Assembly (NCBI GenBank): GCA_024636295.1
Contig: JAGXHI010000054.1
Coordinates: 1-36,892 of the forward strand
Direction: 5' to 3'
DNA: 36,892 nucleotides
Source: Desulfuromonadales bacterium
GTDB taxonomy: Bacteria > Desulfobacterota > Desulfuromonadia > Desulfuromonadales > JAGXHI01
The notes under the pieces were generated by a model that saw only the letters and a list, made by a program, of their open reading frames with translations, did not search any database and was not told the origin of the DNA. Shown in pieces: positions 1 through 7,482 of the stretch (its first letter is position 1; each line of letters opens with the position of its first letter). Position numbers and translations under genes: made by a program.

Positions 1-84
1 GCAAAAACTCATAGGATGGCTAAGCAAAAATTTCGTCCTACAAGGCCTGGTGGTTTTTCAGGGGCGAAGGCATACATCAGGTAT

Positions 85-125
85 GTCGAGGTCCTGAAAA
101 AACGCCGTAACGCCGTAGGGCGGAC
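85..125 (-). terminator. possible terminator of the TRAP operon
   Basis: Downstream of the permease stop, the minus strand has a GC-rich stretch with weak self-complementarity (CGCC and GGCG arms around a CTACGGCGTTAC loop). It is followed by six T residues, RNA complement of 97-102. The rest of 1-146 holds no recognisable gene. The stem is short, so intrinsic termination is only plausible. Confidence 0.35.
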
Positions 126-146
126 TTTTTGCGACGCCATCAATTT

Positions 147-2087
147 TCAGATGGATGAATAACTCGCTTCCTTTTTCACAACAGGCCAAACTTTTGCCAT
201 TATCACCCCAAGCAGGGCAAAGGTCAAACCGACCACATCTGCCATCCAATTCGGATAAATGAAGCAAATCCCCCCGACGAATAGAAAGACCCTGGTAATT
301 ATTGAAAGATGTCCCAAACCAAAGGTCCATCCCTCAAACGCACTTGCCAGAAAGAAGGAGCCTGCCAAAGCCACCGCAATCGAAAGTACGATGTCCAGGG
401 GTTCTCCATGAAAAATCAATGCCGGATTGAGCACGAAAACAAATGGGATAAAAAACAGCACGACACCTAAACGCATGCAGGTAAAACCGGTGGCCATCGG
501 GTGGCTCCCTGATATTGCCGCCGCTGAAATGGAGCCAAGGGCCACAGGGGGGGTAATGTAGGACAAGTTGCCGCAGAACATGACAAACAGGTGACAAGCC
601 AGAGGATCGAGGCCAACAGCGACCAGGGCCGGCGCAAGAACCACAGCCAAAAATACGTAACACGCGGTGACCGTCATCCCTATGCCCAGAACAAAGCTTG
701 TACAAGCGCCAAGAATCAGCAGCAGAAAGATGCTCTCGCCAGCGAAAATCAGCAATTCCCGGGAAAAGGAATTTGCCACACCCGTCGCGGAGAAGGCCCC
801 GACTACCAGACCGATGCCGGCAAGAACGGCCGTGATATGTCCAACAACCACGCCGCCCTCATAAATAAAGTTTTTAAGTTTTTCCCAGTTCAGCCGTGTC
901 TCTTTGCGGAACATGGAACAGACGAAGAGGAACAGTATGGTGTAAAAGGGAGCGAGGGCGGTGATCCGGTAAACCAGCAGAAGGTAGATCATAAAACAGA
1001 TAGCGGCCAGAAACATCCAACCTGTCTTTAATACTTCCTTCGTATCGGGTAGTTCCTCCTCCGAAAGACCCTCGATATTCATTTTGGCGGCATGGAAATC
1101 GGCCTGAAGAAACAAAACAAAAAAGTACAGAAAGGCCGGGAAGATGACGGCAAGCATGACCTGTGAATAGGGGATATTCAGAAATGACGCAATCAGAAAT
1201 CCTGCCGCGCCCATAATCGGCGGAGTAATGGTGCCTCCGGTAGACGCACAGGCTTCAATTGCGGCCGCATATTTGGCGGAATAGCCCGTTTTTTTCATGG
1301 CAGGGATGGTCAGTGTCCCTGTCGTCACGATATTCGAGACGACACTGCCACTCAGACTGGCCATAAAGGCGCTTGAAACGATGGCCACTTTCGCGGCGCC
1401 TCCTCGCGATTTACCCAGAAGGGAAAGGGCGAAATCCATGAAAAATTTACCCCCCCCGGAGGCGACAACGGCGGCCCCGAAAAGGATGTAGCCGATAATA
1501 TCGTTTCCAACGACTCTGGTGGCGATGCCTATGATGCTTTCGACTCCAAGAGCATGAAAGGAGGCGGTCTCGTTTAGAGTAAAGGGCGTACCCCACAGCA
1601 TGCCACTCAAATACTGTCCGAAAACCGGATAAAAGGAGAAAATAAAGCAGATGATAAAAAGCGCAAATCCTGCGGCACGTCTGACCGCTTCCAGGGCGAG
1701 CGCCCAAAGGACATAACTCAGAATCAATGCCGGAGTCGGCGCCTTGTATTCCCAGGCGGCCATCAGTATCTCATAGGAATGAAATGCAAAATACCCATTC
1801 ACCCCCATACAGAGAATATATAGAACCCAGTCATACCAGGGCACGGTCCGCGCGTCTTTCGAGCGGGCTGGAAAAATCAGGAAGGAAATGGACAGGAAGA
1901 AGGCAAGAATATAGTAAAAATATCCGGATCCGATGGGAAAAAAACCGAACAATTTCAATTGAAACAGCTGGTTGACCGATAAGAGAATCCCCAGTGCCGT
2001 TGTGACCAGAAGGACGACATAGGAAACTCCCTCGATTCTTTTGCCGGATTTTCCCTCAAATTCTGGGCTGGCTGCTTCTTTTTTCAT
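147..2087 (-). CDS. TRAP transporter fused permease (DctQ-DctM type), TAXI family
   Basis: Inner-membrane permease that imports an organic acid using an ion gradient and the periplasmic TAXI receptor encoded upstream. The 646-residue protein is hydrophobic almost throughout. Residues about 20-200 contain the four-helix DctQ-like part; the rest is the large DctM-like part with repeated Gly-rich membrane segments, including ASTGGTITPPIMGAAGF and the related GNLSYITPPVALG. This length and fusion are usual for TAXI-type TRAP permeases. The start is ATG at 2087, preceded by AAGGTAG. It lies 283 bp from the receptor gene, with a strong hairpin between them, so permease expression may be lower than receptor expression. 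The substrate is unknown; the surrounding acyl-CoA genes suggest a carboxylate (inference). Confidence 0.93.
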   Translation of the reverse strand: MKKEAASPEFEGKSGKRIEGVSYVVLLVTTALGILLSVNQLFQLKLFGFFPIGSGYFYYILAFFLSISFLIFPARSKDARTVPWYDWVLYILCMGVNGYFAFHSYEILMAAWEYKAPTPALILSYVLWALALEAVRRAAGFALFIICFIFSFYPVFGQYLSGMLWGTPFTLNETASFHALGVESIIGIATRVVGNDIIGYILFGAAVVASGGGKFFMDFALSLLGKSRGGAAKVAIVSSAFMASLSGSVVSNIVTTGTLTIPAMKKTGYSAKYAAAIEACASTGGTITPPIMGAAGFLIASFLNIPYSQVMLAVIFPAFLYFFVLFLQADFHAAKMNIEGLSEEELPDTKEVLKTGWMFLAAICFMIYLLLVYRITALAPFYTILFLFVCSMFRKETRLNWEKLKNFIYEGGVVVGHITAVLAGIGLVVGAFSATGVANSFSRELLIFAGESIFLLLILGACTSFVLGIGMTVTACYVFLAVVLAPALVAVGLDPLACHLFVMFCGNLSYITPPVALGSISAAAISGSHPMATGFTCMRLGVVLFFIPFVFVLNPALIFHGEPLDIVLSIAVALAGSFFLASAFEGWTFGLGHLSIITRVFLFVGGICFIYPNWMADVVGLTFALLGVIMAKVWPVVKKEASYSSI

Positions 2088-2121
2088 GTCAACTACCTTA
2101 ATGAAGAATGGGTGTAAAAAT

Positions 2122-2144
2122 CCTTCAAAAGCAACCCTTGAAGG
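2122..2144 (-). other. small inverted repeat in permease leader
   Basis: Perfect 7-bp arms CCTTCAA and TTGAAGG surround a 9-nt loop in the leader just upstream of the permease ribosome-binding site. Function unknown; it might affect translation or RNA stability. Confidence 0.3.
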
Positions 2145-2314
2145 CTGATCTTCGCCCTATGGACTCGACCTTTATGGACTTTTCATCCTGAGAGGGTGCA
2201 CAGTCATGCTGCGCGGTTGATGAATGCGGCGCATGGACTGCCCGAGGCAATTCCCCGTTGGACGGGTTGATGAGTTGACTTTGACACATCTGTATTCGGT
2301 TGGGTCTGTGGATC

Positions 2315-2357
2315 GCAATGCAGCAGGCCTATCATCAGTAAAGGCCTGCTGCATTGC
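2315..2357 (-). terminator. strong hairpin between TAXI receptor and permease genes
   Basis: Perfect 16-bp arms (GCAATGCAGCAGGCCT and its complement) around an 11-nt loop start 13 bp downstream of the receptor stop. No T-run follows, so this could be an mRNA-stabilising hairpin or partial terminator rather than a classic terminator. Such a structure between a binding-protein gene and its permease usually raises the receptor-to-permease ratio. Its arm resembles that of the hairpin at 6242-6288. Confidence 0.6.
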
Positions 2358-2370
2358 AGATGGATTTGGG

Positions 2371-3498
2371 TTATTGCAGACTGCTCAATTTTTTTGTCCA
2401 GAAACTTTCGAACTCTTTTTCTTTCAGGCCTTTTTCCTGAGCCTCTTCAATAGCCTTGTCCCATTCCTTCTTGATCTTTTCAAGTTTGGAGACCCTCTGC
2501 TCCTGCCATTTCTGGTTCTCTTCCGTCCACAAGCCCTTTTCCTTGAAATATTTTATTGCCCCTTCGTGGAAGGGGATATCAGTGGGAACTCCCGAAGATA
2601 ACTTGATATTCCAATCCTCCATGCCGGCAGCGGCATCTTTATATAAAGGGAAAGTCTCGTCGAGCGCCTTGGTCAGGTTGTAAATAAATTCGGCATCGGC
2701 ATCGGCATCAACGGTTACGATCGGGTAACGGTAGCCCATGGCGTCCACCGGGTTTTCCTTGGAAATGGATGCGCCTATTGTTTCTTTACGGGGAAAAGCG
2801 GATGCCAGAACATTTTGGAATCGCCTCCAGCCTTCCTTGTCCTCTGGAGGCAGAGGAATATGGAAAATTCCCTTATTTGAACTCTCTAATTCGTAAAGGA
2901 TGCTGGCATGAGGGGAAGAAATCGATGCATCCGTATTTCCCTGGATCAACGCCTTGAGGGAATCCGCGTATCCGGAGAATTCGACCCTCTCCACGTCATC
3001 CCAGGTAAGGCCGGCAAATGCCAGATAGGCTTCCATTTTCACATTCAGAGAGGCGCTTCCAGGAATCCATGAAACCCGTTTTCCTTTGAGGTCGGCTGCC
3101 GTTTTAATCCCGCTTTTCTCGGTAGTGACCAGCACAACGGTTGTCGGCCGGCCCAGAACTGACCGGATGTCTTGAGGGCCCCATGAATAAGAGGCGAATT
3201 CGTAACTCCCGACCGATGCGAAAAGCGCCTCACTGGCAAGCATTCCAACGCTGGCCTTTTTTGTCGCCAGCGCCATGGTCCTGCCGATTCCCGTTCCCGA
3301 AGGGACCAGCCTCACGCGGATATCGTACTTCTTCAGAAAACCATTGGCGATAGCCGATGCCTGGACGTATCCGGACGAGCCAACGTCATAACAACTCCAC
3401 ACCATGTTCTTCGGCAGGTTGACATCCGCGGCAAGGGCGCCGCCAACGGAACCGATAACCAGCGTGAGAACCAAACAGAGTACGCTAAGCTTTTTCAT
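2371..3498 (-). CDS. TAXI family TRAP transporter solute receptor
   Basis: Periplasmic solute-binding protein delivering substrate to the fused TRAP permease. It has 375 residues. Residues 1-23 form a Sec signal peptide (MKK followed by a hydrophobic core, ending GGALA-AD). Family features include the early segment PSGTGIGRTMALATKKASVG, LVTTEKSGIKTAADLKGKRV, and the central ALIQGNTDASISS region typical of TAXI receptors. The C-terminal 40 residues are highly charged. Start ATG at 3498, preceded by GGAGAC. First gene of the TRAP operon. A candidate sigma-70 promoter (3724-3751), a palindrome (3770-3790) and a candidate sigma-54 promoter (3906-3921) lie upstream. Confidence 0.93.
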   Translation of the reverse strand: MKKLSVLCLVLTLVIGSVGGALAADVNLPKNMVWSCYDVGSSGYVQASAIANGFLKKYDIRVRLVPSGTGIGRTMALATKKASVGMLASEALFASVGSYEFASYSWGPQDIRSVLGRPTTVVLVTTEKSGIKTAADLKGKRVSWIPGSASLNVKMEAYLAFAGLTWDDVERVEFSGYADSLKALIQGNTDASISSPHASILYELESSNKGIFHIPLPPEDKEGWRRFQNVLASAFPRKETIGASISKENPVDAMGYRYPIVTVDADADAEFIYNLTKALDETFPLYKDAAAGMEDWNIKLSSGVPTDIPFHEGAIKYFKEKGLWTEENQKWQEQRVSKLEKIKKEWDKAIEEAQEKGLKEKEFESFWTKKLSSLQ

Positions 3499-3723
3499 AG
3501 GCCTGTCTCCATCTCTGAATAGGTAAGCTTATTTCCTGCTATCCACACCCGATGTGCAGAAAAAACGAAAATAATGTGGCAGTCGATGCAGGTGCCGCAG
3601 CCGATGCATCTGTTCCTGTCGTAACGTATCCATGGCGCCGATTTGTCCCTCCGGGTTCGCACACCACAGGCAGCGCAACGGACATCCCTTCAGAAAGATA
3701 AGGATTCTTCCAGTTATAAAGGC

Positions 3724-3751
3724 AGTATAAATGCGCTATGATACGTGTAAA
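3724..3751 (-). promoter_or_regulatory. candidate sigma-70 promoter for the TRAP operon
   Basis: Minus-strand TTTACA, a 16-bp spacer, then TATACT. It would start transcription near 3717, leaving a leader of roughly 220 nt before the TAXI gene. Found by eye only. Confidence 0.45.
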
Positions 3752-3769
3752 ATACATTATTTAACTTGA

Positions 3770-3790
3770 ATGATACAATTTTTGAATCAT
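3770..3790. promoter_or_regulatory. 21-bp palindrome, likely operator of the TRAP operon
   Basis: Arms ATGATACAA and TTGAATCAT (one mismatch) flank a TTT centre in an AT-rich region just upstream of the candidate -35 element at 3746-3751. A second ATGATAC occurs at 3738-3744. Size and symmetry suit a dimeric regulator; which one is unknown. Confidence 0.45.
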
Positions 3791-3905
3791 AAAAAGTTGT
3801 TCCATTTCAGTTGTTGCAGATATCGTAGGAATTTCGGTATTTTCAATTGTTCCGAAAAATCATGATCACATCCTGCCCCCGGTTACAAAAAATATAAAAC
3901 AATGT

Positions 3906-3921
3906 TACAACCTCCGTGCCA
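3906..3921 (-). promoter_or_regulatory. candidate sigma-54 promoter upstream of TRAP operon
   Basis: The minus strand reads TGGCACGGAGGTTGTA: a perfect -24 box (TGGCACG), four spacer bases, and TTGTA where TTGCA is the consensus. The C of the -12 GC is lost, which weakens the call. About 400 bp upstream of the TAXI start. The rest of 3499-3984 is AT-rich and has no convincing gene. Confidence 0.4.
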
Positions 3922-3984
3922 ATTAAACAAGTGCAGGCCTAATTATTTAAAATAACTGGAAAATAATCCCTAATGCTTCATTTT

Positions 3985-4236
3985 TCAAAGGAACGCGAGA
4001 ATAGTCATCAGCCCGCTGCCTCCAAAATATTGGACCTTTCTACCATTCTTCGTAGCTCCTGCAGACCAGGGGGGGACTTTGGCTGTCGCCACCCCTTTTT
4101 TCAGCAACCGGGATTTGCCGAGAATACCCTCGGTGCGTAAACGATAGATATCATCCGGAGAGAGGCCCAACAGGTTTTTGAGGACGGCATCGGTGTCCTG
4201 GCCAATTCTCGTCAGGACAGGACTGCTCCGCGATTT
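3985..4236 (-). pseudogene. C-terminal remnant of a CaiB/BaiF CoA-transferase
   Basis: Immediately downstream of the enoyl-CoA hydratase stop, and in the same frame, the minus strand encodes SSPVLTRIGQDTDAVLKNLL and then GLSPDDIYRLRTEGIL. This is the typical C-terminal tail of family III (CaiB/BaiF) CoA-transferases. The roughly 400 preceding residues are absent and there is no start codon or ribosome-binding site. The hydratase TGA stop is the boundary, so the remnant probably marks a deletion that removed most of a CoA-transferase gene. The reading frame runs past the usual family end to 3985. Not expected to be functional. Confidence 0.7.
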
Positions 4237-5022
4237 TCAGCATTTGGAGAAATCCGCCCGATCTTTTTTGAGAAAAGCCCTTACTCCCTCTTTGCATTCC
4301 GGTGAACTGAAGGCCTTGTCGCTCAGCTCGAGGGATTGAACAAGCGCCTCTTCCAGGGACATCTCAAGGGAGAGGTCAACGGCCTTTTTACACAACTGCA
4401 GCGCATAGCGGGGACGCTCGACCAGAACGGATGCCATGCCCAGCGCAGCATCAAGACTCGCTCCTTTGGGGACGACCCGATTGACAAGCCCCCACGCCAG
4501 GGCGGTCCCGGCATCGATGGGCTCACCGAGAAACATCATTTCCTTGGCACGACTCTCCCCTATGCGACGAGTGACCCGAGCCGGCCCACCGCTGCTTGGG
4601 AAAACACCGAGCTTGATCTCGGGCAAGGCAATCCGGCAGTGTTCCTCGAGGACCAACAGGTCGCAACATACGGCGATCTCCAGACCGCCCCCGTACGCAA
4701 TCCCATTGATGGCGGCAATGGTCGGTTTGGGAAAATTGTCGAGGATGCCGAAGACCTCCTTCTGGCGTTCCAGCTTCCTGGGCACTACCTGACCGGGATC
4801 CATCATCTCCGCAAACTCTCCGATATCCGATCCGGCGCAAAAGGCCCGTTCTCCGGCGCCTGTTATAACCAGAACGCGGACGGCGCCGTTGTGCAGCAAA
4901 TCCGCAAGGGTCCGGCCCAGCGCCATGGTCAGGCTTCGGTTCACTAAATTAAGTGGCGGGTTATTGAGCGTGACGATGGCCACGCCATCACGAACATCGC
5001 ATAGAATTGGATCGTTCCCCAT
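4237..5022 (-). CDS. enoyl-CoA hydratase (crotonase family)
   Basis: Probable 2-enoyl-CoA hydratase acting after the dehydrogenase encoded directly upstream. 261 residues, normal for the family. Oxyanion-hole segments are AFCAGSDIGEF (about 60-70) and AYGGGLEIAV (about 109-118). Both catalytic glutamates of classical hydratases are present: Glu115 in GGGLE and Glu135 in LPEIKLG, 20 residues apart as in the mitochondrial enzyme. ATG at 5022 with GGAGAG upstream. The gap to the dehydrogenase stop is only 14 bp, so the two genes are cotranscribed. A CoA-transferase remnant follows in frame after the stop. Confidence 0.9.
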   Translation of the reverse strand: MGNDPILCDVRDGVAIVTLNNPPLNLVNRSLTMALGRTLADLLHNGAVRVLVITGAGERAFCAGSDIGEFAEMMDPGQVVPRKLERQKEVFGILDNFPKPTIAAINGIAYGGGLEIAVCCDLLVLEEHCRIALPEIKLGVFPSSGGPARVTRRIGESRAKEMMFLGEPIDAGTALAWGLVNRVVPKGASLDAALGMASVLVERPRYALQLCKKAVDLSLEMSLEEALVQSLELSDKAFSSPECKEGVRAFLKKDRADFSKC

Positions 5023-5036
5023 GATGTTCTCTCCGG

Positions 5037-6191
5037 TTAACTCTGAGCCTCGCGGATCATATTGCGGGCTATCACTATTTGCTGGATCTGAGAAGTCCCT
5101 TCAAAGATTCTGAACAGGCGCACGTCCCGGTAAAAACGCTCAACGGCGTAATCGCTGACATATCCCGAACCGCCATGGATCTGCACTGCCCGGTCGGCCA
5201 CCCTTCCGCACATCTCGGAGGCGAAATACTTGCAGCAGGACGCTTCGGTCCCGACGTTCTTTCCTTCGTCACGCCGGCGAGCTGCATCCAGGTACATGCT
5301 CCGCGCAGCGTAAATTTCCGTCTTGCTGTCGGCCAGCATGGCCTGAATCAGTTGGAATTCGGCAATGGGTTGGCCAAATTGTTTTCGATTGACAGCGTAC
5401 TCGAGGGCATCTTTCAGCATGCGCTCGGCGACCCCCGTGCATAATGCGGCGATGACAATCCGTCCTTTTTCGAGCACTCTCATGGCCGTCCTGAAGCCAA
5501 CCCCTTCCTTGTTTCCGATCAAATTTTCCGCGGGGACCCGACAGTTTTCAAAGATGACGTCGCAGGTATGGGCCCCCCTCTGACCCATTTTTTTATCTAT
5601 CTTCCCCAATGAAAGACCGGGGGTGTTTGCCTCCACGATAAAGGCGGAAATCCCTCCGGCACCCCTGATGGTGGCATCGGTTCGCGCCATAACCGTGAAA
5701 ATGTGGGCTTCGGGAGCGTTGGTAATGAATCTTTTGGTCCCATTGATCACGAAATAATCACCATCCCGTTCAGCCGTGGTGCGCAAAGACGCCGCATCTG
5801 ACCCGGCATCCGGTTCCGTAAGCGCAAATGCTCCAATCATCTCACCAGAGGCGAGTTTGGGAAGATAGCGATTCTTCTGTTGCTCGGTACCGTCGATTAC
5901 GATGCCGGTGGAACCAATGCCGATGTTCGTGGCGATTGCGGAACGAAAGCATGGAGAGGCCTTCCCCAGTTCATGAGTGACCAGGGCTTCTTCTTCCATG
6001 GTCAAGCCCAATCCTCCGTAATTTTCAGGTATCGTGATGCCAAACAGTCCCAGATCCTTCATCTCCCGCAGGATTCTCGCCGGAATTTCATCGGTCGCCG
6101 CCACTTCTTCTTCATGGGGAACCAATCGTTCCTTGACGAAACGGGATACGGTATCCAGAAGAACATTGAAAGTTTCCTGATCTCGGATCAT
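5037..6191 (-). CDS. acyl-CoA dehydrogenase
   Basis: FAD-dependent oxidation of an acyl-CoA to the 2-enoyl-CoA, with electrons passed to ETF. 384 residues. Visible signatures: ALTEPDAGSDAASLRTTA (FAD/substrate region), KRFITNAPEAHIFTV, QFGQPIAEFQLIQAMLAD, and the C-terminal RIFEGTSQIQQ with catalytic base Glu364. The frame extends upstream to 6284, but I start at 6191 because GAGAGG precedes that ATG and the paralogue at 9559-10707 begins with the same MIRDQET. The two paralogues are very similar, suggesting duplication. In an operon with the hydratase downstream. The acyl chain preference cannot be read from the sequence. Confidence 0.93.
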   Translation of the reverse strand: MIRDQETFNVLLDTVSRFVKERLVPHEEEVAATDEIPARILREMKDLGLFGITIPENYGGLGLTMEEEALVTHELGKASPCFRSAIATNIGIGSTGIVIDGTEQQKNRYLPKLASGEMIGAFALTEPDAGSDAASLRTTAERDGDYFVINGTKRFITNAPEAHIFTVMARTDATIRGAGGISAFIVEANTPGLSLGKIDKKMGQRGAHTCDVIFENCRVPAENLIGNKEGVGFRTAMRVLEKGRIVIAALCTGVAERMLKDALEYAVNRKQFGQPIAEFQLIQAMLADSKTEIYAARSMYLDAARRRDEGKNVGTEASCCKYFASEMCGRVADRAVQIHGGSGYVSDYAVERFYRDVRLFRIFEGTSQIQQIVIARNMIREAQS

Positions 6192-6204
6192 ATTTTCATG
6201 CCTC

Positions 6205-6369
6205 TCAAAAAAAAGTTTGCCCTGCCCAGCCGGATGCAACAGGCAATGCGCGGCAGGCTTCCCATCCAGGAAAACCTGCCGCATTGCCCATCACATCCGA
6301 TGCCACAGCGCCGCCTACCGGAGCAGCAACGAACATCAGGAACAGACAGACCAGGAAATGCTTTCTCAT
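6205..6369 (-). CDS. short secreted peptide, probably a truncated gene
   Basis: 54 codons with a clear Sec signal peptide (MRKHF, hydrophobic core, GGAVA-SD) and a strong ribosome-binding site, GGAGG, 9 nt before the ATG. The mature part is only about 30 residues and is mostly the translation of the hairpin at 6242-6288. This looks like the 5' end of a periplasmic-protein gene whose body was lost. It lies between the candidate sigma-54 promoter at 6550 and the dehydrogenase gene, so it may be transcribed as a leader peptide. No known function. Confidence 0.4.
   Translation of the reverse strand: MRKHFLVCLFLMFVAAPVGGAVASDVMGNAAGFPGWEACRALPVASGWAGQTFF
6242..6288 (-). repeat. hairpin related to the one at 2315-2357
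   Basis: Arms GGCAATGCGCGGCAGG and CCTGCCGCATTGCC pair over 14 bp with a 2-nt bulge. Continuing on the minus strand there is a T-rich stretch just before the dehydrogenase start. The core GCAATGC(R)GCAGG is shared with the hairpin after the TAXI gene. It could be an attenuator or a dispersed palindrome. Confidence 0.5.
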
Positions 6370-6549
6370 CGAGCTTGCCTCCACGTTAACAGGTTCTGCT
6401 TCCCTCACCGGGTGCGAGAGTAAACAAGACCCAACTTGTTTTCCGAAATTCCAACCGTGATGATCTGGAAAATCAACAGTCAACGCCAATTCTGAAAACT
6501 GCGTAAACCTTCAAAGCCGCAGAGAGAGAGGTGGCGATAAAAACACCGT

Positions 6550-6565
6550 TGCATTTGCCGTACCA
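6550..6565 (-). promoter_or_regulatory. candidate sigma-54 promoter for the dehydrogenase-hydratase operon
   Basis: The minus strand reads TGGTACGGCAAATGCA. The invariant GG (-24) and GC (-12) are present with correct spacing; differences from consensus are T for C in the -24 box and A for T in the -12 box. It lies about 180 bp upstream of the short peptide start and 360 bp upstream of the dehydrogenase start, facing the divergent sigma-54 activator at 7483. Confidence 0.5.
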
Positions 6566-6569
6566 AACC

Positions 6570-7482
6570 GACAGCAAAAACAAGTCCAACCCTAAATACT
6601 TAAATATGTGAGGTTTTTAGAGACTCCACAAAAAGGGGGTGTAACCATAAAAGAATTCAACTCCAAAATATAAGAGGCATCCATGATTTGCCTGACATTT
6701 AATTAAAACAGGGTTTATGGGACCTGAAAAAGAGATCTGCATCTGGGGGGCCCACCCCGGGAAGGATCGGAAATCTGTTTTACAGGTGCTGCCGTTTCCT
6801 GAAGGGGGCGTACGATGGCGTCAGGACTGAGAGGGCTACGGCCTTGCTGATCAGGCTACCTTGCAAAACTCCGGATTCGAGAATGATCGCGACGAATCGA
6901 CAGAACTCCAGCATTTCGTAGATTCGACGATATACAGTTGCTCCGATCCGTTTTCTCAGGGAACGCATTCCGCCACGCGGGAGCACGGGGTTCTGCGAAA
7001 CAGAACCTTTTTTGACACCGCTTTTTTGCCACTCTTGTCTGGCATAAAAAATGTACCCTGCTTCAGGGAATTAAATGAGAGAGTCCGGTGAAGTACGTCT
7101 GCAAACAGGTATTCCGATCGCAAACCTGTTTCGGTCCACCGCACCGGTTCCACCCGGGTCGACATCTTCAAAAAATTCTCCAGATATTTCCCCCGGAAAA
7201 TCAGCACAAAAGTGTGTTTAAGCATTTCTCTAATGAAAACGAAAGGTTATTCGCTACAGGGTTTTTCTTTTGGTGGATAGACCCCTCATATATGTGCTAT
7301 TCTCAGTTTTGTTTGTGGAAAAATATATATGCCGCGCGCTACCTTAAGACCAAGCCTTCGGCTTCTAATCCAGGTTCAGAAACAACAGGGAGCAGTTCAC
7401 GGTATGCGTTTTGAATCGACGCAAGGAAACCCGGATGAGAAGAAATCTGCTGGGTAATTGACGCGAGTAGGGGTTTTTCCCA
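6570..7482. other. long non-coding interval before activator 1
   Basis: About 900 bp with no reading frame that I recognise as a protein. It contains a spaced palindrome, AAACAGGT and ACCTGTTT (7103-7131), with arm centres 21 bp apart, about two helical turns. That geometry would suit a bacterial enhancer-binding protein site. The last bases before 7483 carry TAGGGG, the activator's ribosome-binding site. Confidence 0.4.
7103..7131. promoter_or_regulatory. spaced palindrome, possible enhancer site
   Basis: Perfect 8-bp arms AAACAGGT and ACCTGTTT with a 13-bp spacer, in the divergent region between activator 1 and the operon it probably controls. Assignment as an upstream activating sequence is inference from geometry and location. 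Confidence 0.3.

Noticed and set aside
3539..3757. 72-codon minus-strand frame upstream of the TAXI gene
   Set aside because: It lies across the candidate promoter and has no protein-like features or ribosome-binding site.
7038..7053. Plus-strand TGGCATAAAAAATGTA as a sigma-54 promoter for activator 1
   Set aside because: The -12 GC is GT and the -24 box is imperfect; too weak to call.
6780..7225. Several 60-90-codon frames on both strands upstream of activator 1
   Set aside because: They overlap one another, lack ribosome-binding sites and show no recognisable domains; treated as non-coding.
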